Shown: in pieces, positions 1 to 8,248 of the stretch
Layout of the letters: each line of letters opens with the position of its first letter
Position numbering within the stretch: position 1 is the first letter of the stretch
NCBI RefSeq assembly: GCF_003932505.1
Contig: NZ_QZMU01000001.1
Span: forward strand, 1,860,001 to 1,924,000
Source of the DNA: Thiohalobacter thiocyanaticus
Lineage (GTDB): Bacteria > Pseudomonadota > Gammaproteobacteria > Thiohalobacterales > Thiohalobacteraceae
Length of the DNA: 64,000 bases
Reading direction: 5' to 3'
The notes under the pieces: generated by a model
Database searches by the model: none
Seen by the model: the letters and a program-made list of their open reading frames with translations, nothing else
What the model was told of the DNA's origin: nothing
Made by a program: the position numbers and the translations under genes

Positions 1-1430
1 GCCAGGATGGACAGACGCCAGTGGCCGGTCTGCTCCACGTACTCGACATACCGTTCCAGAACCTTGCCGCCGAGCATGGCGCTGACCTCGGCGGTGACCG
101 GGGCGTCGGCGCCAAGCCCCTGCAGCGGCCCGCCCTTGAAGTCGGCGATCAGCCGGTAGGAATTCTTCACATTGCCCCCACCAAGGATATCACCGAGCCC
201 GACAAAGGTGCTGGACACCCGGGCGAGCGGGTGTTCGAGTGACAACTGGCGGCCCAGATCGATTTCGTAGCCGAAGTCGAAGCGTTTGCCGCCGGCCACC
301 GTGTTCGGCGGCGACCAGAAGGCGACGATGTTGTCGTTGGTCTCGTCACTGGTCGGGATCTGTACCAGCACGATGCGGCCGTCACCCCAGTCCGACCGGG
401 TTTTCACCCAGGCGTCCGGCCGCCGTTCATAGTCCGCTTCCGGATCCTGGTAGGAGGCGAACTCGCCGTCGCGCTGGAACAGCCCGAAGGCACGCACATC
501 CCGGGTCGAGAAACTGAAGGTCTGCAGCTTGGTCGGGTTGATCAGCGGACGCCACAGCCATTCGCCGCTGCCGTCATGGATGAGCAGCCCGTCCGAGTCG
601 TGCACCTCCGGTCGCCAGTTGCCGCGCGGCCGGGCGGTGTTCTCGCCGTAGAAGAACATGCTGGTCAGCGGCGCGATGCCCAGCAGCTCGATCCGGTCAC
701 GGGTGAACAGGGTGGAATTGACCTCGACCCGCGTCGGCTGACCCGGATGGATAGTGAATTCATAGGCACCGGTGACGCGCTTGCTGTCGAGCAGGCCGTA
801 GACCTTCATGTTGCTGGCCTTCGGGTGCGGACGAATCAGCCAGAACTCCCGGAAGATGGGAAACTCCTCGCCCGACAACAGCCCGGTGTCGAGCGCCAGG
901 CCGCGTTTGGACAGACCGAAGTGATCGCCGGTGCCGACGCCGCGAAAGTAACTGGCGCCTGCGAACACCAGAAACTGGTCCTGCACGCCGGCCTTGTTGA
1001 TGGGGTAGGTCAGCTTGAAACCGGCATAGCCGAGATCGGCCGGTATCTTTTTTCTCAGTGCGTCATCGCCGTAGGTGAACAGTTCCTTGCGGAAAGGCAA
1101 CTGATGCACGCCCTCGGCATCGACGATGTTGATTCTGACCGGCAGCCTGTAGGTGCGGCCGGCGGGGACCAGCATGACCTGGAACCGGGTCCTGCTCTTC
1201 GACCAGAGCTGCTGGGCGGGATCGAAACGGATGCTGCGGAATTCATCGTAACTGAGGTCCTGCATGAAACCGGGGATGGCCTCGGGTGCCTGGTAGGGCT
1301 CGGCGGCCAGTTTTTCGGCCCTGGCGATGACATCCTGGAGTCCGAAGGCCGACGCCTGGAGGGACAGGCACAGGCCCATGAGGAGCACGGTCGTTCTGCA
1401 TACCCTGAGAGGGATTCTGAAGGTTTTCAT
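1..1430 (-). CDS. opgG: Glucan biosynthesis protein G (OpgG/MdoG), 3' end outside the window
   Basis: Periplasmic protein of osmoregulated periplasmic glucan (OPG) synthesis, thought to help build or branch the beta-glucan backbone made by the membrane glucosyltransferase OpgH. The frame is open from an ATG at 1430 to the left edge, 476 codons; the family is usually a little over 500 residues, so only a short C-terminal piece is missing. The first ~27 residues are a signal peptide (basic start, hydrophobic core, SLQASA cleavage region). The mature protein starts FGLQDVIARAEKLA, followed by the two-domain beta-sandwich sequence typical of MdoG. OpgH would be expected downstream, beyond the left edge, so the operon cannot be confirmed. 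Both OpgG and OpgD belong to this family; G is preferred because the leader is a Sec type without a twin arginine. Confidence 0.9.
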   Translation of the reverse strand, partial: MKTFRIPLRVCRTTVLLMGLCLSLQASAFGLQDVIARAEKLAAEPYQAPEAIPGFMQDLSYDEFRSIRFDPAQQLWSKSRTRFQVMLVPAGRTYRLPVRINIVDAEGVHQLPFRKELFTYGDDALRKKIPADLGYAGFKLTYPINKAGVQDQFLVFAGASYFRGVGTGDHFGLSKRGLALDTGLLSGEEFPIFREFWLIRPHPKASNMKVYGLLDSKRVTGAYEFTIHPGQPTRVEVNSTLFTRDRIELLGIAPLTSMFFYGENTARPRGNWRPEVHDSDGLLIHDGSGEWLWRPLINPTKLQTFSFSTRDVRAFGLFQRDGEFASYQDPEADYERRPDAWVKTRSDWGDGRIVLVQIPTSDETNDNIVAFWSPPNTVAGGKRFDFGYEIDLGRQLSLEHPLARVSSTFVGLGDILGGGNVKNSYRLIADFKGGPLQGLGADAPVTAEVSAMLGGKVLERYVEYVEQTGHWRLSIL

Positions 1431-1587
1431 AATAATTCTAATGTTATACCAGGTAACAGTGGATTCGGCAGGGCGATCAACATATATACGGGGCGCGGAC
1501 AATGCAAGCCGGCACGGGGAGGGCGCCCGTGGACTGTGATCTGTGTCGGGTTCGGGCGCGGCTGGGTGGGCAGTCCGCCCGTTTGTT

Positions 1588-1609
1588 CCTGTCGCTGTCA
1601 GGCGACAGG
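1588..1609. terminator. Perfect 8-bp hairpin between the ParA-like gene and opgG
   Basis: The arms CCTGTCGC and GCGACAGG enclose a 6-base loop in the gap downstream of the ParA-like gene and upstream of opgG. No run of T follows on the minus strand, so it is at best a weak or factor-assisted terminator. Confidence 0.3.
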
Positions 1610-1635
1610 GAACAGTTGGAAAGTGCGGGACTGTC

Positions 1636-2385
1636 TTACCGGTCCCGGTTTATCCCTGAATCCTTGTCGGGGTGCCCGCCGACCGGCTGCGCCGGGAGCT
1701 GCAGCTCTCCCGTCATACCCGCCTGGCGGGACAGCTCGATACGGTCGAGCCAGTCGCACAGCTGTTGCCAGGGAGCGGCGTCGCGGCTGTGTTCCCGGTA
1801 GTCCAGCTCGTGTATGCCCAATCCTTCCTCGCTGGCCTGGAGGTACTGCTGGGTGTCGCGCAGGCGCGCGGCCACCGGAATGCCCAGCTCATCCAGGAAC
1901 CGTTCGAGCTTGATCAGCGAACGGGTATTGAAGCGCAGTCGGTTGGCGATGATGCCTAGCACCTTGTTCTGCGCCCGTACCCGTCCCTTCAACAGCAGGT
2001 CGCGAATGAAATCCGCCGAGGACTGAATGTCGATCGCGGACTGCAGCATGGGGATCAGGATGACATCCGCCTCGGCCACCCGGTCCTCGAAGTCGATCCC
2101 GTCGAAACCGGCTGGGGTGTCGATGATGATGCGGCGGGTGTCGGGTGGCACACGCATGTGAAAGGCGCGCGTCATGCCGGGCCGGGGCGGTCTGTGGGCG
2201 GCCAGGTGGTAGATCGCGGCACGGCCCTGCGGCCGCTGCGCGGCCCAGCGCATGGCCGAGCCCTGGGGGTCGTAATCGAACAGGGCCGTGCCCACACCCT
2301 GGTGGGCATAGTAGCTGGCGAGGTTGGTTGCCACAGTGGTTTTACCGCAACCGCCTTTGGCGTTCATGATGATGATGCGTAGCAT
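1636..2385 (-). CDS. Orphan ParA/MinD-family ATPase
   Basis: A 249-residue SIMIBI-class P-loop ATPase. The deviant Walker A motif KGGCGKTT lies at residues 10-17, FDYDPQGS near 36-43, and the switch segment IIIDTPAG near 87-93. The ATG at 2385 is chosen because the conserved beta-strand MLRIIIMNAKGG begins there; longer upstream readings add low-complexity sequence. Members of this family use ATP-driven dimerisation on DNA or membrane to position plasmids, chromosomes or protein complexes. No parB gene or parS-like repeats lie nearby, so its cargo is unknown. It lies 205 bases upstream of opgG on the same strand. A solitary chromosomal ParA is common in this class and does not by itself indicate a plasmid. 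Confidence 0.85.
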   Translation of the reverse strand: MLRIIIMNAKGGCGKTTVATNLASYYAHQGVGTALFDYDPQGSAMRWAAQRPQGRAAIYHLAAHRPPRPGMTRAFHMRVPPDTRRIIIDTPAGFDGIDFEDRVAEADVILIPMLQSAIDIQSSADFIRDLLLKGRVRAQNKVLGIIANRLRFNTRSLIKLERFLDELGIPVAARLRDTQQYLQASEEGLGIHELDYREHSRDAAPWQQLCDWLDRIELSRQAGMTGELQLPAQPVGGHPDKDSGINRDR

Positions 2386-2544
2386 GGCGTTCCGGACCCG
2401 GCAGTGCTGTGGTTGATGCGAGAGGTCCCTAATATACGCCTGCCGGCGAATAATAAAACAGTGACAGTGAATCGTCGTGAACGAGGGTGATGAGGCAGCA
2501 GGCGGGAGTTGCATCGGGTTTTTGACACATGATTGCGTCGCCCC

Positions 2545-4557
2545 TTATACCAGCTGACGCCTGACGCGCCGGTTCCAGTTCTGCGAATACACCCGGCGGT
2601 CGCCCTCATAGGCATCGAGCTCGGCGTCGAGGTAGAAAAAGCCGGCGTCGGCGCGCAGTACGGTCCGCGTGACGGTCTCCACCGACCAGTCGCCGCGCTT
2701 CAGGCCGCGCACCCACAGGGTCTCGCCGCGGGGGGAGTGGAAGTCGTCACCCTGGTAGGAATACCACTCCTCGGTCTTGCGGGTGACCACCAGGTCGATG
2801 TCCTGCAGCCGGTAGCTGCCGGCATCGTTGATCACCTCCAGGGTGGAGACGTCTTGATCCAACTCGCGGATGACCCGCCAGTCCTGGTGGCCCGGGCGCA
2901 ACTGCTGCATCGGGCCGCTGGCCGCGGCCTGCGCTTCGGGAAAGCTGATCGACTCATCGCGCGGTGGGCGTACCGGCAGGCGCAGGCAGCAGGTGCCGGT
3001 GTAGATCCGCACCTGGGTGGACTCGGGCGGTGGCCAGGCCAGCGGGAAGTAGGAAGTGGAGATGGCCAGGCGGATGCGGTGCCCCCGCGGAAAGCGTTGG
3101 GCGACATCATTGAGCTGTACCTGTACCCGGTAGCGTTTGCCGGGCTCGAGCGGGCTCGGATCGGCATGGCTGTCGCGGTGGGTGAGGTTGAGCATGCCAT
3201 AGGTCACGCGTGCGACCTTGTTGTCCGGGCGCATGTCGGACAGACGCACCGCGATCATCGCCACCGGCCGGCTGGCCGAGAGTTCCAGATCCAGTACCGG
3301 CGCGCCCAGGATCTCGAAGCCCTCTTCAAATGGCTCGGTGGTGAACAGCAACGCGCCGCCGTCCTCCTCGCGCTGGTCGTGCGGCAGGTCAGGCGTGGCA
3401 CTGTAGGAGCACCATTTGCCGGCGAACAGGCCGTTGCTGAGCGGCGACTGCAGCCGCAGTTCGCGTTCAGGCACCTCGGTGTTCTCGTCGACCAGCCGGT
3501 ACTCGGCCAGTTTGTAGGTGCGGGTGGTGATGTTGGGCGAGGGCCAGGCGGGCTCGCTCACCCAACGCCCATAGCGCTGATGATAGAAGGTCGAGGGCGG
3601 CATGCTCTCCAGCATCCAGGCACGCAGCATGGGTTCGTCCATGATGCCGGTGTCGCGATCCTTCAGCCAGTGGTCCCACCAGCGCAGGCATTCCTGCAGA
3701 AAGCCGATGGCCGGGCCAGGCACGCCGAGGTGCGGATACTTGTGGCTCCAGGGTCCGATCAGGCCCTGACGTGGTCCGGGCAGGTTGGCCAGCAGCCGGA
3801 ACACCGCGTTGCTGTAACCGTCGGCCCAGCCGCTGACCGCCATCACCGGCGTCTGCACCTTCGAGAAGTCCTCGCAGATGGAGCCGTGCCGCCAGTATTC
3901 GTCGCGGTGCTGATGCGTGAGCCAGGTGTCCAGCCACAGCCCGCTGCCCTCCAGGCGTTGAAACCACAGCTCGCGCCAGCGCTCGCCGACGATCTCCGGG
4001 TCCGGTGGCAGCGAGTTGTAGGCGAACATGGTCGAGGCCCAGGACAGGTTGTCGCCCAGCAGGCAGCCGCCCATGTAGTGAACATCGTCGGCGTAACGGT
4101 CGTCGGTGGAACACACGCTCACCACGGCCTTGAGGGCGGCCGGCTGCAGGGCGGCGATCTGCAGCCCGTTGAAGCCGCCCCAGGAGATGCCGATCATGCC
4201 GACCCGGCCGCTGCACCAGGGCTGCTCGGCCAGCCACTCGATGATGGCCACCCCGTCGTCCAGTTCCTGCTGCAGGTACTCGTCGGTCAGCACCCCCTCC
4301 GAGTCGCCGCTGCCGCGGATATCCACGCGCACGCCGGCATAGCCGTGGCCGGCGAACCAGGGGTGCATGGTCTCGTCGCGCAGTCGCACGCCGTCGCGCT
4401 TGCGGTAGGGGATGTATTCCAGGATCGCCGGCACCGGGTTGTCCTCGGCGTCCGCCGGCAGCCAGATGCGCGCGGCCAGCCGGGTGCCGTCCGGCATCGG
4501 GATCCAGGCATGCTCGATGTGACGGACCGGATTGGGGAAGGTGTCAACGATCTGCAT
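2545..4557 (-). CDS. CocE/NonD-family alpha/beta hydrolase (X-Pro dipeptidyl-peptidase-like)
   Basis: A 670-residue protein with the two parts of the CocE/NonD family: an N-terminal alpha/beta hydrolase domain (about 1-310) and a C-terminal jelly-roll domain like X-Pro dipeptidyl-peptidases (about 330-600). The nucleophile elbow GISWGG puts the catalytic Ser at about 125; GWADG and WSHKYP supply the expected Asp and His. Known relatives hydrolyse esters or amides (cocaine esterase, glutaryl-7-ACA acylase, Xaa-Pro peptidases). There is no signal peptide, so it should be cytoplasmic. It starts 12 bases after the ATP-grasp gene ends and is almost surely co-transcribed with it, suggesting that its substrate is the ligase product or a related amide. 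The substrate cannot be read from sequence. Confidence 0.85.
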   Translation of the reverse strand: MQIVDTFPNPVRHIEHAWIPMPDGTRLAARIWLPADAEDNPVPAILEYIPYRKRDGVRLRDETMHPWFAGHGYAGVRVDIRGSGDSEGVLTDEYLQQELDDGVAIIEWLAEQPWCSGRVGMIGISWGGFNGLQIAALQPAALKAVVSVCSTDDRYADDVHYMGGCLLGDNLSWASTMFAYNSLPPDPEIVGERWRELWFQRLEGSGLWLDTWLTHQHRDEYWRHGSICEDFSKVQTPVMAVSGWADGYSNAVFRLLANLPGPRQGLIGPWSHKYPHLGVPGPAIGFLQECLRWWDHWLKDRDTGIMDEPMLRAWMLESMPPSTFYHQRYGRWVSEPAWPSPNITTRTYKLAEYRLVDENTEVPERELRLQSPLSNGLFAGKWCSYSATPDLPHDQREEDGGALLFTTEPFEEGFEILGAPVLDLELSASRPVAMIAVRLSDMRPDNKVARVTYGMLNLTHRDSHADPSPLEPGKRYRVQVQLNDVAQRFPRGHRIRLAISTSYFPLAWPPPESTQVRIYTGTCCLRLPVRPPRDESISFPEAQAAASGPMQQLRPGHQDWRVIRELDQDVSTLEVINDAGSYRLQDIDLVVTRKTEEWYSYQGDDFHSPRGETLWVRGLKRGDWSVETVTRTVLRADAGFFYLDAELDAYEGDRRVYSQNWNRRVRRQLV

Positions 4558-4569
4558 GACTGTTCCTGT

Positions 4570-5847
4570 TCATTCGAATTCCAGTCGTAGCGCCCGCTGG
4601 ATGGCGCGATACTTCTCCAGCAGTTCCGTCTGGCTTTGACCGCCCGCGAAGATCACTGCGATCTCGTAGCTGTAGCTGTCCTGGTCCCGCAGCTCCGACA
4701 GCCGCATCCCGGGCTGGATATGCAGCTGGATCTCGGTGCCGGGAAAGCGGGTTCGTATTGCCTCGATCTCAGCAGCCGACGGTATGCGTTTAACCATAGC
4801 ATCTTCGTACAGGCGCCACATGAACTTGGCCGCACAGGGCCAGGTGCCCTGCCGGTGTGGGAAGGCCGGTCGCTGTCCCAGACTCAGGTCGAGCATTACC
4901 TTGTGGTGGCTGGCCCCGTCGACGGCGCGGAACAGCGGGCAGTGGGATTTGGAAATGCGGGTATTGATCTCCAACAGCCACAGCCTGTCGCATTGGTTAT
5001 CCCAGTAGAACTCGATATTGAAGGGTCCGTTGTCGAACCCGATGTGGGTCAGGAAGCGGTCGGTGATGGCATGCATCCGCTGCTGCACCCGGCGTGGAAT
5101 GCGGGAGGGGTATTGATAGCGGGCAAAGCTGGATCGGTGCCGGCCCTGGCGGATGGAGTCGACCGCGCCATAGACCTGCACCTCTCCCTGATAGACATAA
5201 CCCTCCAGCGTGCACTGCCGGCCGCGCGAGATCACACCTTCGGCGATGCAGTGGTGGCCGTCGACGGACGCGACCGACGCCGGCAGCTCGGCGAAGTCCA
5301 GCAGGTAGTTGAACGGCTCGGCGAAGCGGTAGATGCTGGCGCGGATCCTCTTCAGCGCATGCTCCAGTGAACTGTCGCCGTCCACGCGGAAAGCCAGGTG
5401 CGAGGAGGCCGCCTTCACCGGCTTGATCCAGAAGGGGTAGTCCAGCGTGATCTGGCTGCGTGGATTGTCGGCGAAGGGGTCCACGGCGCAGAAGGGTGGG
5501 ATAAAATCAGGAATGACCTGCTGTTGCTCCAGCCGGCTCCAGAACTTGTGCTCGCACTTGAGCGTGGCTTCGAAGCTCGGCGAGGGCAGGCCGAAGGTCC
5601 GGCACAGCAGCGGCAGCAGGGTGCTGACAGGAAAATCCCAATAGCCGACGATGGCGTCGATGGAACCCTCGAACGCATGCAGCTGTTCCAGCGCCCCGTC
5701 GTGCAGCTTCTGCACCGGAATCGCCGGACCGGCCTTTACATCAGCATGGGTGAACAGCTCGTGAAAGCGGTAGTCCTGCGCGCCGGGCAACTCGCGCATC
5801 TGGGCAAGGTTGAAGGCGTCGGCTCCGAGCACAAAGATGTTCTTCAC
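4570..5847 (-). CDS. ATP-grasp domain protein (carboxylate-amine/thiol ligase type)
   Basis: A 425-residue protein with an N-terminal pre-ATP-grasp Rossmann-like half (MKNIFVLGADAFN, about 1-110) and an ATP-grasp fold. PFWIKPVKAASS provides the ATP-binding Lys; the Mg-binding Glu and Asn lie in FNIEFYW and LLEINTRIS. ATP-grasp enzymes activate a carboxylate as acyl-phosphate and join it to an amine or thiol; the acceptor here is unknown. It is first in a two-gene minus-strand unit with the CocE-type hydrolase, so a ligase and a hydrolase acting on the same amide or ester is a reasonable inference. It could also be annotated as a biotin-carboxylase-like protein, but no biotin carrier gene is present. 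The ATG at 5847 begins exactly at the first beta-strand. Confidence 0.8.
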   Translation of the reverse strand: MKNIFVLGADAFNLAQMRELPGAQDYRFHELFTHADVKAGPAIPVQKLHDGALEQLHAFEGSIDAIVGYWDFPVSTLLPLLCRTFGLPSPSFEATLKCEHKFWSRLEQQQVIPDFIPPFCAVDPFADNPRSQITLDYPFWIKPVKAASSHLAFRVDGDSSLEHALKRIRASIYRFAEPFNYLLDFAELPASVASVDGHHCIAEGVISRGRQCTLEGYVYQGEVQVYGAVDSIRQGRHRSSFARYQYPSRIPRRVQQRMHAITDRFLTHIGFDNGPFNIEFYWDNQCDRLWLLEINTRISKSHCPLFRAVDGASHHKVMLDLSLGQRPAFPHRQGTWPCAAKFMWRLYEDAMVKRIPSAAEIEAIRTRFPGTEIQLHIQPGMRLSELRDQDSYSYEIAVIFAGGQSQTELLEKYRAIQRALRLEFE

Positions 5848-5929
5848 CGTTCCTGGCTCCCGCTGCCTGCGATCCGTGGCCGTATACAGGCATGATCCGG
5901 GCCGCGGCGCCGGCGGGCAATGACGCAGG

Positions 5930-6373
5930 TCAGGTATGGGCCAGCAACCGGTCCAGCTGGTTGGCGAACTCCTGGCGGTCGCGCTGGTTCAGGGCGGCCG
6001 CGCCGCCGGTCTGGATGCCGCTGGAACGCAGGGTGTCCATGAAGTCGCGCATGTTCAGCGTCGCCTTGATGTTCTCCTCGGTGTAGAGCTCGCCGCGCGG
6101 GTTGAGCGCACGCGCCCCCTTGCTGATGACTGCGTCGGCCAGCGGGATGTCGGCGGTGATGACCAGGTCGCCAGGCTGGACCCGCTCGACGATGGCATCA
6201 TCCGCCACGTCGAAGCCGGCGCCGACCTGCAGGGTATGGATGACAGGGGATTTGGGCGCCCGCAGCGGCTGGTTGGCCACCAGGGTGAGTCGGGTCCCGG
6301 TGCGGGTGGCCGCCCGGAACAGGATGTCCTTGATCACCGCGGGGCATGCGTCCGCATCGACCCAGATGTCCAT
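5930..6373 (-). CDS. YaiI/YqxD family protein (DUF188)
   Basis: A 147-residue protein of the UPF0178/DUF188 family, starting [18 protein letters not shown], with [19 protein letters not shown] in the middle. The Asp-rich motifs resemble PIN/NYN-type metal sites, but no activity is established for the family. The start at 6373 is set by a strong Shine-Dalgarno (GGGGAGGAG) five bases before the ATG; the upstream in-frame ATG would add 12 residues not found in the family. It follows hspQ on the same strand after 78 bases. Confidence 0.85.
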   Translation of the reverse strand: MDIWVDADACPAVIKDILFRAATRTGTRLTLVANQPLRAPKSPVIHTLQVGAGFDVADDAIVERVQPGDLVITADIPLADAVISKGARALNPRGELYTEENIKATLNMRDFMDTLRSSGIQTGGAAALNQRDRQEFANQLDRLLAHT

Positions 6374-6451
6374 TACTCCTCCCCCGGGATGGGGGTACCC
6401 GTAGGGCATAAAATGCCGGGGAGGGTGTGAGGGTGCAACCGTAACTGCCTG

Positions 6452-6781
6452 CTAATTCGCCTTCCCCTCCTGCACATACCGCCCGTTCTCCAGCCGCGAG
6501 AAATACAGTTCCAGCAGCGGATGTTGTATCGGCTCGCCGCTCTCGTCGGTTTCCAGATGCCGTTCCGCCACATAGGTCATCTGGTCCGAGCCGTGCACCA
6601 GCACATGGTACCAGGGCTTGTCCTTCGGCGGACGGGAACGCGCCACCTGCTCGTACCATTCGTCGGTGCCCTGGAAGATCGGGTCCACGTCCACCACCAC
6701 GCCGCGATAGTCGAAGCGCTTGTGGTGGATGATGTCGCCGACGCTGAATTTAGCGCGTCTGAATTCAATGACTTCACCCAT
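6452..6781 (-). CDS. hspQ: Heat shock protein HspQ
   Basis: A 109-residue HspQ (YccV-like) protein: FSVGDIIHHKRFDYRGVVVDVDP, EQVARSRPPKDKPWYHVLV and TYVAERHLE are the conserved blocks of this hemimethylated-DNA-binding-like fold. In enterobacteria HspQ is a heat-induced regulator or specificity enhancer of Lon; that role is known for the family and not shown here. The ATG at 6781 is preferred over a longer frame because MGEVIEF is followed directly by the conserved region and an AAGGGTGAAG stretch lies just upstream. No sigma-32-like promoter was identified with confidence. Confidence 0.85.
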   Translation of the reverse strand: MGEVIEFRRAKFSVGDIIHHKRFDYRGVVVDVDPIFQGTDEWYEQVARSRPPKDKPWYHVLVHGSDQMTYVAERHLETDESGEPIQHPLLELYFSRLENGRYVQEGKAN

Positions 6782-6952
6782 GGCGGCTTCACCCTTTGCT
6801 TGGATCGGTCGTGGAACGGACTCCGAGTATAACAAGCCACATCCGGTCTGCCGGCCCAAAGGCCACGCATCTTCCGATGGATTGTCCCGGCGGCTGCCTG
6901 ACCCGGCCGGCAGAATCCGCTAAGCTGGCGTTTCACCGCGAGAGGGAAAGCC

Positions 6953-7471
6953 ATGGCGCGTCTGTGGGCAAAAGGACTGATGACTGTATCCTGGTGGGCC
7001 TACCGGGCCGCCCGGGAAGGCGTTAACCTGCCCGTGCCAGGCGCCGTGCTTGAGCGGCTGTGCCGTCGGCTGGCCGGGGACAGTCTCGAAGACCTGCGGA
7101 TCCGGCCCGCCAGCCCCACGCACCTGAGCATCACCGGCCGCAGGAAGGCCGGTATCTGGATCGAATTCAATGCCCGCTTCCGGCTGGAAGCGCCCGGCCC
7201 CGACGACCCTCCGCGCGGCCTGGTGCTGGTGCCCGAGAAGATCCAGCCCTTTCCGGTGAAATCCCCCATGCTCGCCGCGCTCGCCGCGCTGGACGGCGTG
7301 GACCGCCAGGGCGAGCGCCTGCGTCTGAACCTGGATCACTTCATGGAGGGGCACCAGTGGGGCCGGCGCATTCCCGCCGCCCTGCGCAACCGCGTGCGTA
7401 TCGCCGACGTGCGCGCCGATGAACGCAGCATACGGCTGCAGCTGCGGGTGTCGCACAGGGCGGTTGGCTGA
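6953..7471 (+). CDS. Hypothetical protein, 172 aa
   Basis: Not recognised. This basic 172-residue protein has no signal peptide and only one hydrophobic patch near the start. It contains alternating hydrophobic and charged stretches that read like beta-strands (LSITGRRKAGIWIEF, LRLNLDHFMEG, IRLQLRVSHRAVG), which could be a small lipid-binding or beta-sandwich fold, but no family motif is visible. It is the only plus-strand gene among minus-strand neighbours and diverges from hspQ across 171 bases. The ATG at 6953 is preceded by GAGAGGGAAAGCC, an acceptable ribosome-binding site. Codon choice is GC-rich at third positions like its neighbours, which supports real coding. Confidence 0.65.
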   Translation: MARLWAKGLMTVSWWAYRAAREGVNLPVPGAVLERLCRRLAGDSLEDLRIRPASPTHLSITGRRKAGIWIEFNARFRLEAPGPDDPPRGLVLVPEKIQPFPVKSPMLAALAALDGVDRQGERLRLNLDHFMEGHQWGRRIPAALRNRVRIADVRADERSIRLQLRVSHRAVG

Positions 7472-7493
7472 AGCGCTGTCTGCAGTCGTTTGC

Positions 7494-8114
7494 CTAGGTG
7501 GCCTTGCGCCGAAGGCGGTAGACGCGCGGGTCGACCTTCCTTAGCAGCGACGGCAGCCCCATGACATCGAAGGCTGATTCGTCGGTGATCTCCCAGTCGG
7601 GGAAAACGGACTGAATATCCTCCCGGCTGGCCCCGCGAGGAAGCGGCGCGCGGCGGCCCGGCGCCCAGGCGAGAATGAGCGCCGTCGCGTCCTCAGTGGC
7701 CAGGGCGCTCACCTCCTCTCCCGTCGCCTCACGCTGGGCGGGCGACATGCCGTGCAAGGTGCCGAAATCCCAGATCAGCCGGTAGCCGGGCGCAAGACCG
7801 GCCGCCCGCAACGCGGTCACATCACCCTCGACGATCTCGATCGGCAGTCCGGTGACACGGGCATAGGTGCGCGCTGCCCGGGCGGCCGGGGCAACCCGCT
7901 CGACTCCGGTCACCTCCCAGCCGCGCTGGGCCAGTACGATCGCCCAGTGCCCGCGTCCGCAGCCGAGATCCAGCGCTCGTCCGTAGGGGGGCTGCATGCC
8001 ACGCTCCTCGTGGTCGAACAGGGATGCGACCCGGGCGTAGGCGGGCGGGTGGGTGACGGCATTCTCCCAGGGGGTGAATCCGAGCCGGTAGCCGATGCTG
8101 TAGAACAGGTTCAT
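7494..8114 (-). CDS. Class I SAM-dependent methyltransferase
   Basis: A 206-residue protein with the Rossmann-type SAM-binding motif I ALDLGCGRGHWA (about residues 46-57), an acidic residue closing strand 2 (VTGVERV) and a motif II/III region (IEIVEGDVTAL, LIWDFGTLHG). This resembles small-molecule methyltransferases of the thiopurine or UbiE/Methyltransf_25 type; the substrate is unknown. The start at 8114 (MNLFYSIGYRLGFTPWE) is chosen because this N-terminus is typical, with GGGGTTGG upstream. A longer reading to 8180 is possible but adds an unconserved segment. It converges with the plus-strand hypothetical gene, with only 22 bases between their stops. Confidence 0.8.
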   Translation of the reverse strand: MNLFYSIGYRLGFTPWENAVTHPPAYARVASLFDHEERGMQPPYGRALDLGCGRGHWAIVLAQRGWEVTGVERVAPAARAARTYARVTGLPIEIVEGDVTALRAAGLAPGYRLIWDFGTLHGMSPAQREATGEEVSALATEDATALILAWAPGRRAPLPRGASREDIQSVFPDWEITDESAFDVMGLPSLLRKVDPRVYRLRRKAT

Positions 8115-8248
8115 GCCAACCCCGGGTTGGTTATTCAGGGAGTGGTAAACCGAATATAGAAGCCGGGAAGGACACCGCAATACATGAAACCGCGGGCTGG
8201 ATCACATTGCGCGCAATCGGCGGCCGGCAGGGACCCGGCCGGATCACG

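Noticed and set aside
1636..2385. ParA gene as a sign of plasmid or integrated element
   Set aside because: No ParB, parS-like repeats, integrase or replication gene nearby; neighbours are chromosomal housekeeping genes.
2533..4590. 685-codon open frame opposite the CocE-type hydrolase
   Set aside because: Low-complexity Gly/Ala/Arg/His-rich translation without motifs; it mirrors the codon bias of a clear hydrolase with a catalytic triad.
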